A stretch of 64,000 nt of DNA, taken from Synechococcus sp. BO 8801. Lineage in GTDB: Bacteria > Cyanobacteriota > Cyanobacteriia > PCC-6307 > Cyanobiaceae. This document shows, piece by piece, positions 30,101 to 38,869 of this stretch. Each line of letters opens with the position of its first letter. The first letter of the stretch is position 1. The DNA lies in NCBI RefSeq assembly GCF_002252675.1, contig NZ_NQKY01000007.1:62001-126000 (forward strand), in the 5' to 3' direction. A program made the position numbers and the translations under genes. The notes under the pieces are model-generated. The model was not told the origin of the DNA and searched no databases. It was given only the letters and a program-made list of their open reading frames with translations.

Positions 30101-31113
30101 TGGCCACCACCGCAGGGGCCAGCCGGCGGCGGGCGCTGCGCCTGCTGGGCGGTGCCGCCGCCGCCGGTGCCCTGCTGGCCGCCGGATGCCAGGCCCGCCG
30201 CCGGCCCCCGGGCCCGCCGCGGGTGGGCCTGATCCAGTACGTGCGGGGGGCCGCCCCCGATGCCGCCCGCCGTGGATTCGTGCAGGCCCTGGCCAGGGCC
30301 GGCTTCCGGGCGCCGGCCGGCGTGATCCTGCTGGAACGCTTCAGCGAGGGCAGCATGGCCACCTGCCGCGCCCAGGTGAAGGACCTGCTGGAGGCCGGGG
30401 TCGACATGCTGGTGGCCATCGGCACCCCGCCCCTGACGGCGATCCTCGCCATCGCGCCGGCGCGGGTGCCGGTGGTGTTCACCTACTGCTCCAACCCCTG
30501 GGGGGCCGGGGCCGGCACCAGCTACACCCGCCACCGGCCCAACGTGGTGGGCACGGTGAGCACCAGCCCCCTCGCCGAGCAGCTCGACCTCGCCCGCCGG
30601 ATCAGCCCCGGCCTGTCGAGCGTGGGGCTCGTCTTCCATCCCTCCGAAGCCAACGCCAGCTTCGAAGCGGAGCTGCTGCGCCGGGAGGCGAGCCAACGCT
30701 CGATCGCCGTCGTGATCGAGCCGGTGGCGGGGCCGGCGGAGGTGGCCCGTGCCGCCGACGCCCTGGCCGCCCAGCGGGTGGGAGCTCTGGTGCGGGTGGG
30801 TGACTACGCCACCAGCGTGGGCTTCCCCGCCCTGGCGGCGGCCGGCCTGCGCCATCGCCTGCCGGTCTATTCCGTCGATCCCGCCGACATCGCCACGCCG
30901 GGGTGCCTGGCGGTGGTGGGCTGGGATCCAGAGGTCGATGGGGCCCAGGCCGGAGCTCTGGCGGTGCAGGTGCTGCGCGGCCGTTCCCCCGCCACGATGG
31001 CCTTCGAGCCGGTGACCCGGAAGCTGCTGCTGCTGAATCGCCGCACGGCCGGGGCCATCGGGGTGACGTTCCCACCGGAGCTGCTGCGTCAGGCCGACAG
31101 GGTCGAGGGGTGA
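30100..31113 (+). CDS. ABC-type substrate-binding lipoprotein (ABC_sub_bind / TrpX-like family)
   Basis: 337 residues. The N-terminus has a paired-Arg signal (SRRRALRLLGG), a hydrophobic stretch and a lipobox LLAAGC with Cys31, so it is a periplasmic lipoprotein, perhaps Tat-routed. The two-lobe fold is seen as VGLIQYVRGAAPDAARRGF, VDMLVAIGTPPLTAILA, PVVFTYCSNPWGAGAG and VGLVFHPSEANASFE. It belongs to the family of tryptophan/short-peptide-like binding proteins (pfam04392 type). No permease or ATPase gene is adjacent. It is coupled to ureF (TGATG), a puzzling position that hints at a nitrogen-linked ligand, by inference only. Confidence 0.82.
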   Translation: MATTAGASRRRALRLLGGAAAAGALLAAGCQARRRPPGPPRVGLIQYVRGAAPDAARRGFVQALARAGFRAPAGVILLERFSEGSMATCRAQVKDLLEAGVDMLVAIGTPPLTAILAIAPARVPVVFTYCSNPWGAGAGTSYTRHRPNVVGTVSTSPLAEQLDLARRISPGLSSVGLVFHPSEANASFEAELLRREASQRSIAVVIEPVAGPAEVARAADALAAQRVGALVRVGDYATSVGFPALAAAGLRHRLPVYSVDPADIATPGCLAVVGWDPEVDGAQAGALAVQVLRGRSPATMAFEPVTRKLLLLNRRTAGAIGVTFPPELLRQADRVEG

Positions 31114-31137
31114 CGCCGCCGGCGGCCATCCCGGCGA

Positions 31138-32007
31138 TCAGCGGCCGCGCTCACCGCGGGGCTCCCCGGTCCGCTCGATCAGTTCGATCACCCAGCTCTC
31201 GTTGAGCGTCTTCACCAGGCGGTTGGTGGCGCTGGCCATGGTGGAAAGCTCGCGCAGGGTCTGGAGCAGCAGCGGCCGCGTCTGGGTTTCGGTGCTCTCC
31301 AGGCGCCGGATCAGGGCGGACAGGTCGGCGGCGGTGCCGTCGGCGCGGTCCTCCAGCCGCTCGGCCAGGGCGCGGGTGGCCCCCAGGGTGCGGTTGAGCT
31401 CGCTGCTGCTGCGACGGGTGTCGGCCTCCAGGCGCGTCGCCAGGCGGCGGCTGGCTATCAGGGTGCGATCGAGCTCGTCGAGGCTGCGGGGCAGGCGGGT
31501 CTCCGCCAGGCTCAGCCCGCTGCTGACGGCCCGCTGCAGGGGGATGCGGCTGCTGGCCACCTCGGTGAGCAGGTCATCGATGTCGGGGCGGCTGGTGAAC
31601 ACGAGCGTCTCACCATCACCGATCGGGGGCTGGCCGATCGCCGCCGGGTCGGGGGTGATGGCGATGTAGCTGTCGCCCAGGAGCCCCAGCTGGGCCAGTT
31701 CCGCCCGGCTGCGGCGGCCCACCATGGAGCGGTAGGGGTCCCGCAGCTCCAGTTCCACCAGCACCTGGGCGTCGGGCTGCAGAACGATCCGGCGCACCTG
31801 GCCGACGGCGAATCCCGAGATCTTCACCGCCATGCCCGTCTGCAGGCCAGCGGCATCGAGGGTGCGGAACTGCAGGCGGACGCTGGGAGCGAGCCAGTTG
31901 CCGGCGCGGGCGATCCCCAGCACGAACACCCCCAGCAGGGCCACCGCTCCCGCCAGGAAGACCAGGCTCTGGGCGCCGGGGCGCCGCGGCTGGGCGGTGC
32001 TGGACAC
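31138..32007 (-). CDS. MCE-domain protein, MlaD/TGD2-like
   Basis: 289 residues. One N-terminal membrane helix (LVFLAGAVALLGVFVLGIA) is followed by a single MCE domain (about 40-120: FRTLDAAGLQTGMAVKISGFAVGQV ... GLLGDSYIAITP, in two conserved blocks). A long coiled-coil C-terminus rich in Arg/Glu/Leu follows. It resembles the periplasmic ring subunit of lipid-transport systems such as Mla and plant TGD. It starts 2 bp after the permease-like gene; no ATPase (MlaF) is nearby. Confidence 0.9.
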   Translation of the reverse strand: MSSTAQPRRPGAQSLVFLAGAVALLGVFVLGIARAGNWLAPSVRLQFRTLDAAGLQTGMAVKISGFAVGQVRRIVLQPDAQVLVELELRDPYRSMVGRRSRAELAQLGLLGDSYIAITPDPAAIGQPPIGDGETLVFTSRPDIDDLLTEVASSRIPLQRAVSSGLSLAETRLPRSLDELDRTLIASRRLATRLEADTRRSSSELNRTLGATRALAERLEDRADGTAADLSALIRRLESTETQTRPLLLQTLRELSTMASATNRLVKTLNESWVIELIERTGEPRGERGR

Positions 32008-32009
32008 GG

Positions 32010-32630
32010 TCAGTTTCCTCCCATGCGCAGGGGATCGACAGCGATCGTCCAGAGCAGATCAAGGCAGACCATCACCCCGATGCCGAGCCGCAGCGACCGG
32101 GCCATGCGGGACGCCATGCCCACGGCGCCGGAGGAGCCGCGACGGGCCTGGTGCAGGCAGATGGCGGCGCAGATCCCGCCATAGGCGCCCGCCCTGACCA
32201 GGGCGGCCGCGAAGCGGGCCGGCTCCAGCTGGCCGATCAGGAAGCCCACCTCCCCCGCCACATCCCCCTGGTTGAGCGTGAGGCTGGCGGTGATGATCAC
32301 CGCCGCCATGAAGTAGAGCAGCAGCACGACGCTCAGCAGCCCGCTGGCCAGGAGGTCGGGCCCCCAGGAGCCGGGGGGGCGCCGGTCGCCGAGCAGCAGC
32401 GGACCATCCCGGAGCAGCAGCAGCAGGCTGACCAGCAGCGGGGCCAGGAACAGCAGGGCCCGCACCGCCAGCAGTTCGATCGTGAGCCTGGAGAGCTGCT
32501 GCAGGGGGCTGCGCAGCAGCTCGATGAAGCCGAGGCAGACCACCACCCCCGTGCCCAACACGGTGGCGACCAGGCGCCCATCCAGCCGCTCGAAGCGACG
32601 GCTCAGCGTCGGGATCGGTCCGTCACTCAC
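32010..32630 (-). CDS. MlaE-like ABC lipid-transport permease (divergent)
   Basis: About 206 residues from a GTG at 32630, preferred because GAGGG lies 5 bases before it. An ATG at 32666 without such a site would place its start only 14 bp from the divergent ureG start. It has five or so hydrophobic segments. The C-terminal half ([22 protein letters not shown], then [29 protein letters not shown], then VCLDLLWTI) aligns by eye with the last third of MlaE. The characteristic N-terminal MlaE motifs are weak. It is followed by mlaD at 2 bp, supporting a lipid-transport role. Confidence 0.7.
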   Translation of the reverse strand: MSDGPIPTLSRRFERLDGRLVATVLGTGVVVCLGFIELLRSPLQQLSRLTIELLAVRALLFLAPLLVSLLLLLRDGPLLLGDRRPPGSWGPDLLASGLLSVVLLLYFMAAVIITASLTLNQGDVAGEVGFLIGQLEPARFAAALVRAGAYGGICAAICLHQARRGSSGAVGMASRMARSLRLGIGVMVCLDLLWTIAVDPLRMGGN

Positions 32631-32680
32631 CGCAGCCCTCGGCGCTGGCGTCAGGATGGCACCCATCCTGGATCGGGGCG

Positions 32681-33295
32681 ATGGGCAGCAAACTGAGGGT
32701 CGGTGTGGCCGGGCCGGTGGGATCGGGCAAGACGGCCCTGGTCGACGCCCTCTGCCGCCGGCTGCGGGAGCGTCTGCAGCTGGCTGTGGTCACCAACGAC
32801 ATCTACACCCAGGAGGACGCCCAGTTCCTCACCCGCGCCGGCTCCCTGGCCCCCGAACGGATCCGGGGCGTGGAGACCGGCGGCTGCCCCCACACCGCCA
32901 TCCGGGAGGACTGCTCGATCAACCGGGCGGCGGTGCAGGAGCTGGAGGAGGCCTTCCCGGACCTGGACCTGGTGCTGGTGGAGAGCGGCGGCGACAACCT
33001 GGCGGCCAGCTTCAGCCCGGAGCTGGTGGATCTGTGCATCTATGTGATCGACGTGGCCGCCGGCGACAAGATCCCCCGCAAGGGGGGCCCCGGCATCACC
33101 CGCTCCGACCTGCTGGTGATCAACAAGATCGACCTGGCCCCCATGGTCGGGGCCAGCCTGGCGGTGATGGAGGCCGACACCGAGCGGATGCGCGGCGGCC
33201 GGCCCTGGTGTTTCACGAATCTGCGCAGCGGTGAAGGCCTCGATCGGGTCGAGAGCTTCCTGCTGCGGCAACTGCCCGAACCGCTGGCCGTCTGA
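32681..33295 (+). CDS. ureG: Urease accessory GTPase UreG
   Basis: 204 residues. The P-loop is GPVGSGKT (residues 11-18), with [14 protein letters not shown], the nickel-binding CPH motif in [15 protein letters not shown], and the guanine-specificity NKID. UreG couples GTP hydrolysis to delivery of nickel into urease. It is separated from ureF by the orphan lipoprotein and the mlaDE pair, and is followed by the urea transporter operon. Confidence 0.97.
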   Translation: MGSKLRVGVAGPVGSGKTALVDALCRRLRERLQLAVVTNDIYTQEDAQFLTRAGSLAPERIRGVETGGCPHTAIREDCSINRAAVQELEEAFPDLDLVLVESGGDNLAASFSPELVDLCIYVIDVAAGDKIPRKGGPGITRSDLLVINKIDLAPMVGASLAVMEADTERMRGGRPWCFTNLRSGEGLDRVESFLLRQLPEPLAV

Positions 33296-33517
33296 GACGC
33301 CTGAGCGATCAAGGATTCTGGTATTCGCCTTTCAGGCCTTGATCAGCAAAACCGTAGGTAATGCAACATATCGACAGACCTGCGACGTGCAAATCCTCAC
33401 TCCGGCAGGCCTTCGGCGGCTTTCTGTCTCATTGGATACCGGGTGCAACCACGTCCTTCCTTACCTTTCCCTTTGCCGTCGGTTACGGCGACTACAATTC
33501 ATCTTGAACAGGCTTCA
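33296..33517 (+). promoter_or_regulatory. Control region upstream of urtA
   Basis: About 220 bp without a gene, and noticeably AT-richer than its surroundings. A perfect 8-bp inverted repeat GATCAAGG (33307-33314) / CCTTGATC (33337-33344) just after ureG could be a weak terminator or an operator. A one-mismatch NtcA-type site lies at 33358-33371. Before the urtA ATG the AGG in GAACAGGCTTCA serves as ribosome binding site. Confidence 0.5.
33358..33371 (+). promoter_or_regulatory. Candidate NtcA-like site upstream of urtA
   Basis: GTA-ATGCAACA-TAT matches the GTA-N8-TAC consensus except for the last base. urt operons are typical NtcA targets under nitrogen limitation (established knowledge). 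A well-placed TAN3T -10 box about 22 bp downstream is not clear, so this is only a candidate. Confidence 0.35.
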
Positions 33518-34813
33518 ATGTCTCTGCATCTTTCAAGGCGACTGGCAGCTGCAATTGCCGCAACTGCTGTGAGCGTAACCCTCGTCTCCTGCGGGGGCGA
33601 GTCCGGTTCCGGCGGCAATTTCGACGGTGAAGTGAAGGTTGGCATCCTTCACTCGCTCAGTGGCACCATGGCCATCTCCGAAACGACTTTGAAAGAAGTC
33701 GAGGAGATGGCGATCAAGGAAATCAATGATGCCGGCGGCGTCAAAGTCGGCGGTAAGTCCTACAAGATCGTCGCTGTCTCTGAGGATGGCGCCTCTGACT
33801 GGCCCACCTTCGCCGAGAAGGCCCAGAAACTGATCGACTCCGACAAGGTCGCCGTCGTGTTCGGTGGCTGGACCTCCGCCAGCCGCAAGGCGATGCTGCC
33901 GGTCTTCGAGTCGAAGAACCACATGCTCTTCTACCCGATTCAGTACGAGGGTCAGGAGTGCTCCAGAAACATCTTCTACACCGGCGCCGTTCCGAACCAG
34001 CAGGCTGAGCCCGCGGTTCAGTGGCTGATGGACAAGTTCTCCGACAAGCTCGGCAAGAAGGTCTACCTGGTCGGCTCCGACTACGTGTATCCGCGTACGG
34101 CCAACACGATCATCAAGGAGCAGATGAAGGCCCTTGGCGGTGAGACCGTCGGCGAGGACTACATCCCCCTCGGCAACACCGAGGTGGCTCCGATCATCGC
34201 CAAGATCAAGAAAGCCTTCCCCGATGGCGGGATCATCATCAACACCCTGAACGGCGACTCCAACGTCGCCCTGTTCAAGCAGTTCAAGGCCTCGGGCATC
34301 GATCCGGCCAAGTACCCGATCATGTCCTTCTCCATCGCCGAGGAGGAGATCCGCCAGATCGGTCCCGAGTACACCACCGGCACCTATGCCGCGTGGAACT
34401 TCTTCATGAGCCTGGACACCCCGGCCTCCAAGAAGTTCACCGCCGACTTCCAGGCGATGTATGGCGCCGACCGCGTCACGGGTGACCCGGCGGAATCCGC
34501 CTACAACATGGTCTACCTCTGGAAGAACGCCGTTGAGAAGGCGGGCACCTTCGAAGACCTCGACAAGGTCCGCAAGGACATGATCGGGATCACCTTCGCC
34601 GCTCCCCAGGGCGAAATCAAGATGTTCCCCAACCACCACACCTCCGAGCGGGTGCTCATCGGCGAGGCGGAGCCCACCGGCCAGTTCAAGATCCTCTACG
34701 ACAGCGTCAAGGCCATCCCGCCGCTGCCCTGGAACCAGTTCGTTCCTGAGACCAAGGGCTTCACCTGCGACTGGACCCAGGATCGTCCTGACGCCGGCAA
34801 GTTCAAGATGTGA
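33518..34813 (+). CDS. urtA: Urea ABC transporter substrate-binding lipoprotein
   Basis: 431 residues from the ATG at 33518. The signal peptide has a lipobox LVSCGG with the lipid Cys near residue 25. The mature protein opens VKVGILHSLSGTMAISE, typical of branched-chain-amide binding proteins. Characteristic UrtA stretches are FGGWTSASRKAMLPVFE, YEGQECSRNIFYTGA and LVGSDYVYPRTAN. It captures urea in the periplasm at low concentration. Codons are visibly less GC-saturated than in neighbouring genes, suggesting high expression. Twin hairpins after the stop separate it from urtB. Confidence 0.97.
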   Translation: MSLHLSRRLAAAIAATAVSVTLVSCGGESGSGGNFDGEVKVGILHSLSGTMAISETTLKEVEEMAIKEINDAGGVKVGGKSYKIVAVSEDGASDWPTFAEKAQKLIDSDKVAVVFGGWTSASRKAMLPVFESKNHMLFYPIQYEGQECSRNIFYTGAVPNQQAEPAVQWLMDKFSDKLGKKVYLVGSDYVYPRTANTIIKEQMKALGGETVGEDYIPLGNTEVAPIIAKIKKAFPDGGIIINTLNGDSNVALFKQFKASGIDPAKYPIMSFSIAEEEIRQIGPEYTTGTYAAWNFFMSLDTPASKKFTADFQAMYGADRVTGDPAESAYNMVYLWKNAVEKAGTFEDLDKVRKDMIGITFAAPQGEIKMFPNHHTSERVLIGEAEPTGQFKILYDSVKAIPPLPWNQFVPETKGFTCDWTQDRPDAGKFKM

Positions 34814-34867
34814 TCACGGCCCGGTCCGTGATTCCATGAAAGACAGGTGGCTCCTTCGGGAGCCACC
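34813..34867 (+). terminator. Double hairpin between urtA and urtB (probable attenuator)
   Basis: First hairpin: ATCACGG (34813-34819) / CCGTGAT (34826-34832), loop of six. Second hairpin: GGTGGCTCC (34846-34854) / GGAGCCACC (34859-34867) around a TTCG tetraloop, followed by CCTTT. The second is a very stable 9-bp stem. Partial termination or mRNA stabilisation would give more UrtA than membrane components, as is common for binding-protein genes. Confidence 0.75.
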
Positions 34868-34952
34868 CCTTTCCGGCTCAGCACACCACCACGTTCGACC
34901 CGATCCAGCGTCGCCCAGGCAACGCTGGATCTAACGTTCAACCTTCATTCCG

Positions 34953-36110
34953 TTGGAACTTTTCTTTTCTCAGATCCTCGATGGTCTCAGCATCGGATCT
35001 GTGCTGTTGCTCGCAGCCACAGGTCTGGCCATCGTGTTCGGATTGATGGGTGTCATCAACCTCGCCCACGGCGAATTCATGATGCTAGGGGCCTATGTCA
35101 CCTATGTGGTGCAATCGGCCTTCAAGCCCATGGGTGGTGTGATCTTCGAACTGTATTTCCCGGTCTCGCTGGTGCTCGCGTTCATCGTGACGGGGCTCAT
35201 CGGGGTGCTGCTGGAGAGAACGTTGATCCGGCAGCTCTATGGCCGGCCCCTTGAAACGCTGCTGGCGACCTGGGGAGTCAGCCTGATTCTGATCCAGCTG
35301 ATTCGAAGCGTTTCGACGGCCATGATGCTGGGCATCATCGTGGGTGTCGTTGTCGGTTTCATTATCTCGAAATTACTGGCAGCGAAGTTCTCCGAAAAAC
35401 CATTCTTCACCTATCTCAACGGACTCGGCTGGGCCATCGCCATCGGCATCGGCCTGATCGCCGTCAACCTGTTCGACCAGGTCCGGCCCCTCGCCAAGCC
35501 CTGGTTCGGCCCGCGCAACATCGATGTCACCGCCCCCAAATGGCTCCAGGGAAGCTGGGGGATGATCGGCGGCATCGAACTGCCCGGCCTCCGCATCTTC
35601 ATCATTCTTCTGTCGGCCCTGCTCCTGCTCGCCACCTACTGGTTCCTCAACAAGAGCGTCTGGGGCCTGCGCATCCGTGCGGTCACCCAGAACCGTCAGA
35701 TGAGCAACTGCCTCGGCATTCCCACCGACCGTGTCGACAGCATCACCTTCGGCATCGGCTCCGGACTGGCGGGGGTCGCCGGCTGTGCCATCACCCTGCT
35801 GGGTTCGGTGGGTCCGAACCTCGGGGCGGCCTACATCGTCTCCTGCTTCATGGTGATCGTTCTCGGTGGTGTGGGGAACCTGCTCGGCACCGTGCTGGCC
35901 TCGCTGCTCTTGGGCATCATCCAGTCGGTGATCGGCTCGGGCACCCTGCTGACGATCTTCCCTGACATGCCGTTGGCGGCCAAGGGGGTGATCGAGTTCT
36001 TTGCCACCACAAGCATGTCGCTGGTGCTGGTGTTCATCTTCATCATTGTCTTCCTCCAGTTCCGCCCCAACGGCATGTTCCCCCAGAAGGGTCGCTCGGT
36101 CGATGCCTGA
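34953..36110 (+). CDS. urtB: Urea ABC transporter permease UrtB
   Basis: 385 residues from a TTG start at 34953. An in-frame TAA lies just upstream, and the next Met is inside conserved sequence, so TTG is the best choice and gives the usual short leader before SQILDGLSIGSVLLLAATGL. It is a LivH-type membrane protein with the family motif VFGLMGVINLAHGEFMMLGAY and a later permease loop RAVTQNRQMSNCLGI. It pairs with UrtC to form the membrane channel. Confidence 0.95.
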   Translation: MELFFSQILDGLSIGSVLLLAATGLAIVFGLMGVINLAHGEFMMLGAYVTYVVQSAFKPMGGVIFELYFPVSLVLAFIVTGLIGVLLERTLIRQLYGRPLETLLATWGVSLILIQLIRSVSTAMMLGIIVGVVVGFIISKLLAAKFSEKPFFTYLNGLGWAIAIGIGLIAVNLFDQVRPLAKPWFGPRNIDVTAPKWLQGSWGMIGGIELPGLRIFIILLSALLLLATYWFLNKSVWGLRIRAVTQNRQMSNCLGIPTDRVDSITFGIGSGLAGVAGCAITLLGSVGPNLGAAYIVSCFMVIVLGGVGNLLGTVLASLLLGIIQSVIGSGTLLTIFPDMPLAAKGVIEFFATTSMSLVLVFIFIIVFLQFRPNGMFPQKGRSVDA

Positions 36111-36156
36111 CCCGATCAGTTCCACCCACTGCAGATTCCCGTTCCATCTCCCCACC

Positions 36157-36162
36157 AGGAGG
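36157..36162 (+). promoter_or_regulatory. Strong ribosome binding site of urtC
   Basis: AGGAGG, 8 bases before a GTG. It decides the urtC start at 36171 over later Met codons and is one of the few consensus-quality sites in the window. Confidence 0.85.
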
Positions 36163-36170
36163 CCCTACCT

Positions 36171-37277
36171 GTGAAAATCTTCCAACGACTCGTCCCCTGG
36201 ATTCTCCTGGCGATCGCCCTGTTCATCCTGCCGGCAGCACTGGATGATTTCCGCCTCAACCTGTTCGGCCGCTATTTCTCGCTGGCGATCACGGCACTGG
36301 CGATCGACCTGATCTGGGGATACACCGGTCTGTTGAGCCTGGGCCAGGGCATCTTCTTTGCCCTCGGCGGCTACGCCGTGGCCATGTACCTGATGCTCAA
36401 CACCAAGAGCCTCGCCGGTGGCAACGGGATTCCCAAGTTCTTCGAGAACTACGGCGTCGACCAGCTGCCCTTCTTCTGGCAACCCTTCTGGTCACCGGTG
36501 TTCACCCTGATCGCCCTGTGGGTGATTCCGGCCGTGGTGGCGGGCCTGGTGGGCTGGCTGATCTTCCGAAACCGCATCAAGGGGGTGTACTTCTCGATCA
36601 TCACCCAGGCGGCTCTGATGGTCTTCTTCCACTTCTTCAACGGCCAGCAGAAACTCTTCGACGGCACCAACGGCCTCAAGACCAGCACCAGCGAACTGTT
36701 CGGCCAGCTGGTGGGCTCGCCCGACATGCAGGTGTGGTTCTACCGCCTCACGGTGGTGCTGCTGCCCCTGGCGTTTCTGGTCTGCCGTTACTTCACCAGC
36801 GGTCGCTTCGGTGATGCCCTGATCGCCATCCGCGACGACGAGAGCCGCCTGCGCTTCGCCGGTTTCAACCCCGTCCCCTTCAAGACCATCGTCTTCCTGG
36901 TGGCGGGCGCCCTGTGCGGCATTTCCGGAGCCCTCTACACCGTCCAGTCCGGCATCGTCTCGCCCCAGTACATGTCGATCTCCTTCTCGATCGAGATGGT
37001 GATCTGGGTCGCCGTGGGCGGACGGGGCACCCTGGTGGGGCCGATCATCGGCGCCACCGTGGTCAACTACCTGCGCAGCCTGGTGAGCGAGGCCCTGCCC
37101 GAAGCCTGGCTGTTCGTCCAGGGGGCCCTGTTCATCTTCGTGGTGGTTCTGATGCCCGATGGCATCTACGGCTGGATCACCAAAGGAGGCTTCCGCACCT
37201 TCCTGGCCGCCTTCGGCATCGCCAAACCTGCCAAGACCTACCCCAAGCTCGACAAGGAGGCCGTTCCTGTGGATTAG
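36171..37277 (+). CDS. urtC: Urea ABC transporter permease UrtC
   Basis: 368 residues, GTG start set by the AGGAGG upstream. It is a LivM-type permease with about nine hydrophobic segments. Conserved IDLIWGYTGLLSLGQGIFFALGGY lies near residue 48 (in two blocks) and the coupling loop ALIAIRDDESRLRFAGFN near residue 225, which contacts the ATPases. It forms the transmembrane pathway with UrtB. It starts 60 bp after urtB and is followed by urtD after 70 bp. Confidence 0.96.
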   Translation: MKIFQRLVPWILLAIALFILPAALDDFRLNLFGRYFSLAITALAIDLIWGYTGLLSLGQGIFFALGGYAVAMYLMLNTKSLAGGNGIPKFFENYGVDQLPFFWQPFWSPVFTLIALWVIPAVVAGLVGWLIFRNRIKGVYFSIITQAALMVFFHFFNGQQKLFDGTNGLKTSTSELFGQLVGSPDMQVWFYRLTVVLLPLAFLVCRYFTSGRFGDALIAIRDDESRLRFAGFNPVPFKTIVFLVAGALCGISGALYTVQSGIVSPQYMSISFSIEMVIWVAVGGRGTLVGPIIGATVVNYLRSLVSEALPEAWLFVQGALFIFVVVLMPDGIYGWITKGGFRTFLAAFGIAKPAKTYPKLDKEAVPVD

Positions 37278-37347
37278 CCCTCCAGGAAGTTGCTTCCTGG
37301 CTCATCTGCTGTGACCGCTCTTTTGATTCCGCACCCTTCCGAAGTCC

Positions 37348-38094
37348 ATGTCAGAACCTCTACTCGAGCTCAATGACGTCAGCGTGAGCTTCGATGGCTT
37401 CTATGCCCTCACCGACCTCAGCCTGAAGCTCTACAAGGGAGAGCTGAAGTCCATCATCGGCCCCAACGGTGCCGGCAAAACCACCTTCCTCGATGTCATC
37501 ACCGGCAAGGTGCGGCCCACGAAAGGATCGGTGAGCTTCAAAGGCAAGTCCCTGCTTGGCGTCTCCGAGCAGCAGATCTCGCGCAACGGCATTGGCCGCA
37601 AGTTCCAGACCCCGCGGGTGTTCGAGAATCTCACCGTGCTGCGGAACCTGGAGCTCTCCGCCTCACCGGTCAAGAACGCCTTCAGCCTGCTGGGTTCCGG
37701 CCTGCCCCAGTCCTCCAAGGACGAGGTGCATCGGATCATGAACTACGTGGGTCTGGCGCCGTTCGCCACCGTCAAGGCCGGCTCCCTCTCCCACGGCCAG
37801 AAGCAATGGCTGGCCATTGCCTCCCTGGTGGCCCAAGCCCCCGAGGTGCTGCTGCTGGACGAACCCGTGGCCGGCCTCACCGATGAGGAAACCCTGCGCA
37901 CGGCCGAACTGATCAAGTCCCTCGCCGGTGACCACACCGTGGTGGTGATCGAGCACGACATGGAGTTCATCCGCGACCTGGGCTTCGATGTCACCGTGCT
38001 GCACCAGGGACAGGTGCTGACCGAGGGTCCGCTGGAGAAGGTCAAAGCCGACCCGCGCGTGATCGAGGTCTACCTGGGGCCGCCCGAACACTGA
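37348..38094 (+). CDS. urtD: Urea ABC transporter ATP-binding protein UrtD
   Basis: 248 residues. Walker A is GPNGAGKTT (near residue 38), the ABC signature is LSHGQKQ in place of LSGGQ, Walker B is VLLLDEP, and the switch His is in VVVIEHDMEF. It is a LivG-type ATPase. The Ser-His-Gly-Gln signature is normal for UrtD. It acts with UrtE under the UrtBC channel. Confidence 0.96.
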   Translation: MSEPLLELNDVSVSFDGFYALTDLSLKLYKGELKSIIGPNGAGKTTFLDVITGKVRPTKGSVSFKGKSLLGVSEQQISRNGIGRKFQTPRVFENLTVLRNLELSASPVKNAFSLLGSGLPQSSKDEVHRIMNYVGLAPFATVKAGSLSHGQKQWLAIASLVAQAPEVLLLDEPVAGLTDEETLRTAELIKSLAGDHTVVVIEHDMEFIRDLGFDVTVLHQGQVLTEGPLEKVKADPRVIEVYLGPPEH

Positions 38095-38125
38095 TCGTTT
38101 CCCGACCTTCACCCACCGCGAGCCC

Positions 38126-38851
38126 ATGTCCACCACCAGCGCCCAGCCCCTGCTTCAGGTCTCCGACCTCAATGTGTATTACGGGGAGAGCCACATTCTC
38201 CGCAACGTGGATCTGACGATCCACGAAGGCAAGATGGTCTGCCTGATCGGCCGCAACGGCGTCGGCAAGACCACCTTCCTCAAGACCGTGATCGGCCTGC
38301 TGCAGCAGCGATCCGGGACGATCGCCTACCAGGACGGCCAGCTCACCAACCAGCCCCCCTACAAACGGGCCCGGGCCGGCATCGGGTACGTGTCCCAGGG
38401 CCGGGACATCATTCCCCAGGTGTCGGTCAAGGAGAATCTGCTGCTGGGCATGGAGGCCCTTCCCGGTGGCCTGGAAAAGAACCGCCACATCGACCCACTG
38501 ATCTTCGATCTCTTCCCGATCCTGGAGAAGTTTCTCAAGCGCAAAGGCGGCGACCTCAGTGGTGGCCAGCAGCAGCAGCTCGCCATTGCCCGCGCCCTGC
38601 TGGGCAAGCCCAAGCTGCTGCTCCTCGATGAACCCACCGAAGGCATCCAGCCCTCGATCATCCTCGACATCGAACACGCGGTGCAGCGGATCATGAAGGA
38701 GACCGGCATCAGTGTGCTGCTGGTGGAGCAGCACCTGCACTTCGTGCGCCAGTCCGACTTCTACTACGCCATGCAACGCGGCGGCATCGTCTCCAGCGGC
38801 CAGACCGACCAGCTCTCCGATGACGTGATCAAGGAATTCCTCACCGTCTGA
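38126..38851 (+). CDS. urtE: Urea ABC transporter ATP-binding protein UrtE
   Basis: 241 residues. Walker A is GRNGVGKTT, the signature is LSGGQQQQ, Walker B is LLLLDEP and the switch region is VLLVEQHL. It is a LivF-type ATPase. It is the last gene of the operon, 31 bp after urtD and 18 bp before a strong terminator. Confidence 0.97.
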   Translation: MSTTSAQPLLQVSDLNVYYGESHILRNVDLTIHEGKMVCLIGRNGVGKTTFLKTVIGLLQQRSGTIAYQDGQLTNQPPYKRARAGIGYVSQGRDIIPQVSVKENLLLGMEALPGGLEKNRHIDPLIFDLFPILEKFLKRKGGDLSGGQQQQLAIARALLGKPKLLLLDEPTEGIQPSIILDIEHAVQRIMKETGISVLLVEQHLHFVRQSDFYYAMQRGGIVSSGQTDQLSDDVIKEFLTV

Positions 38852-38869
38852 GGAGTCCGGCCAACAGCC

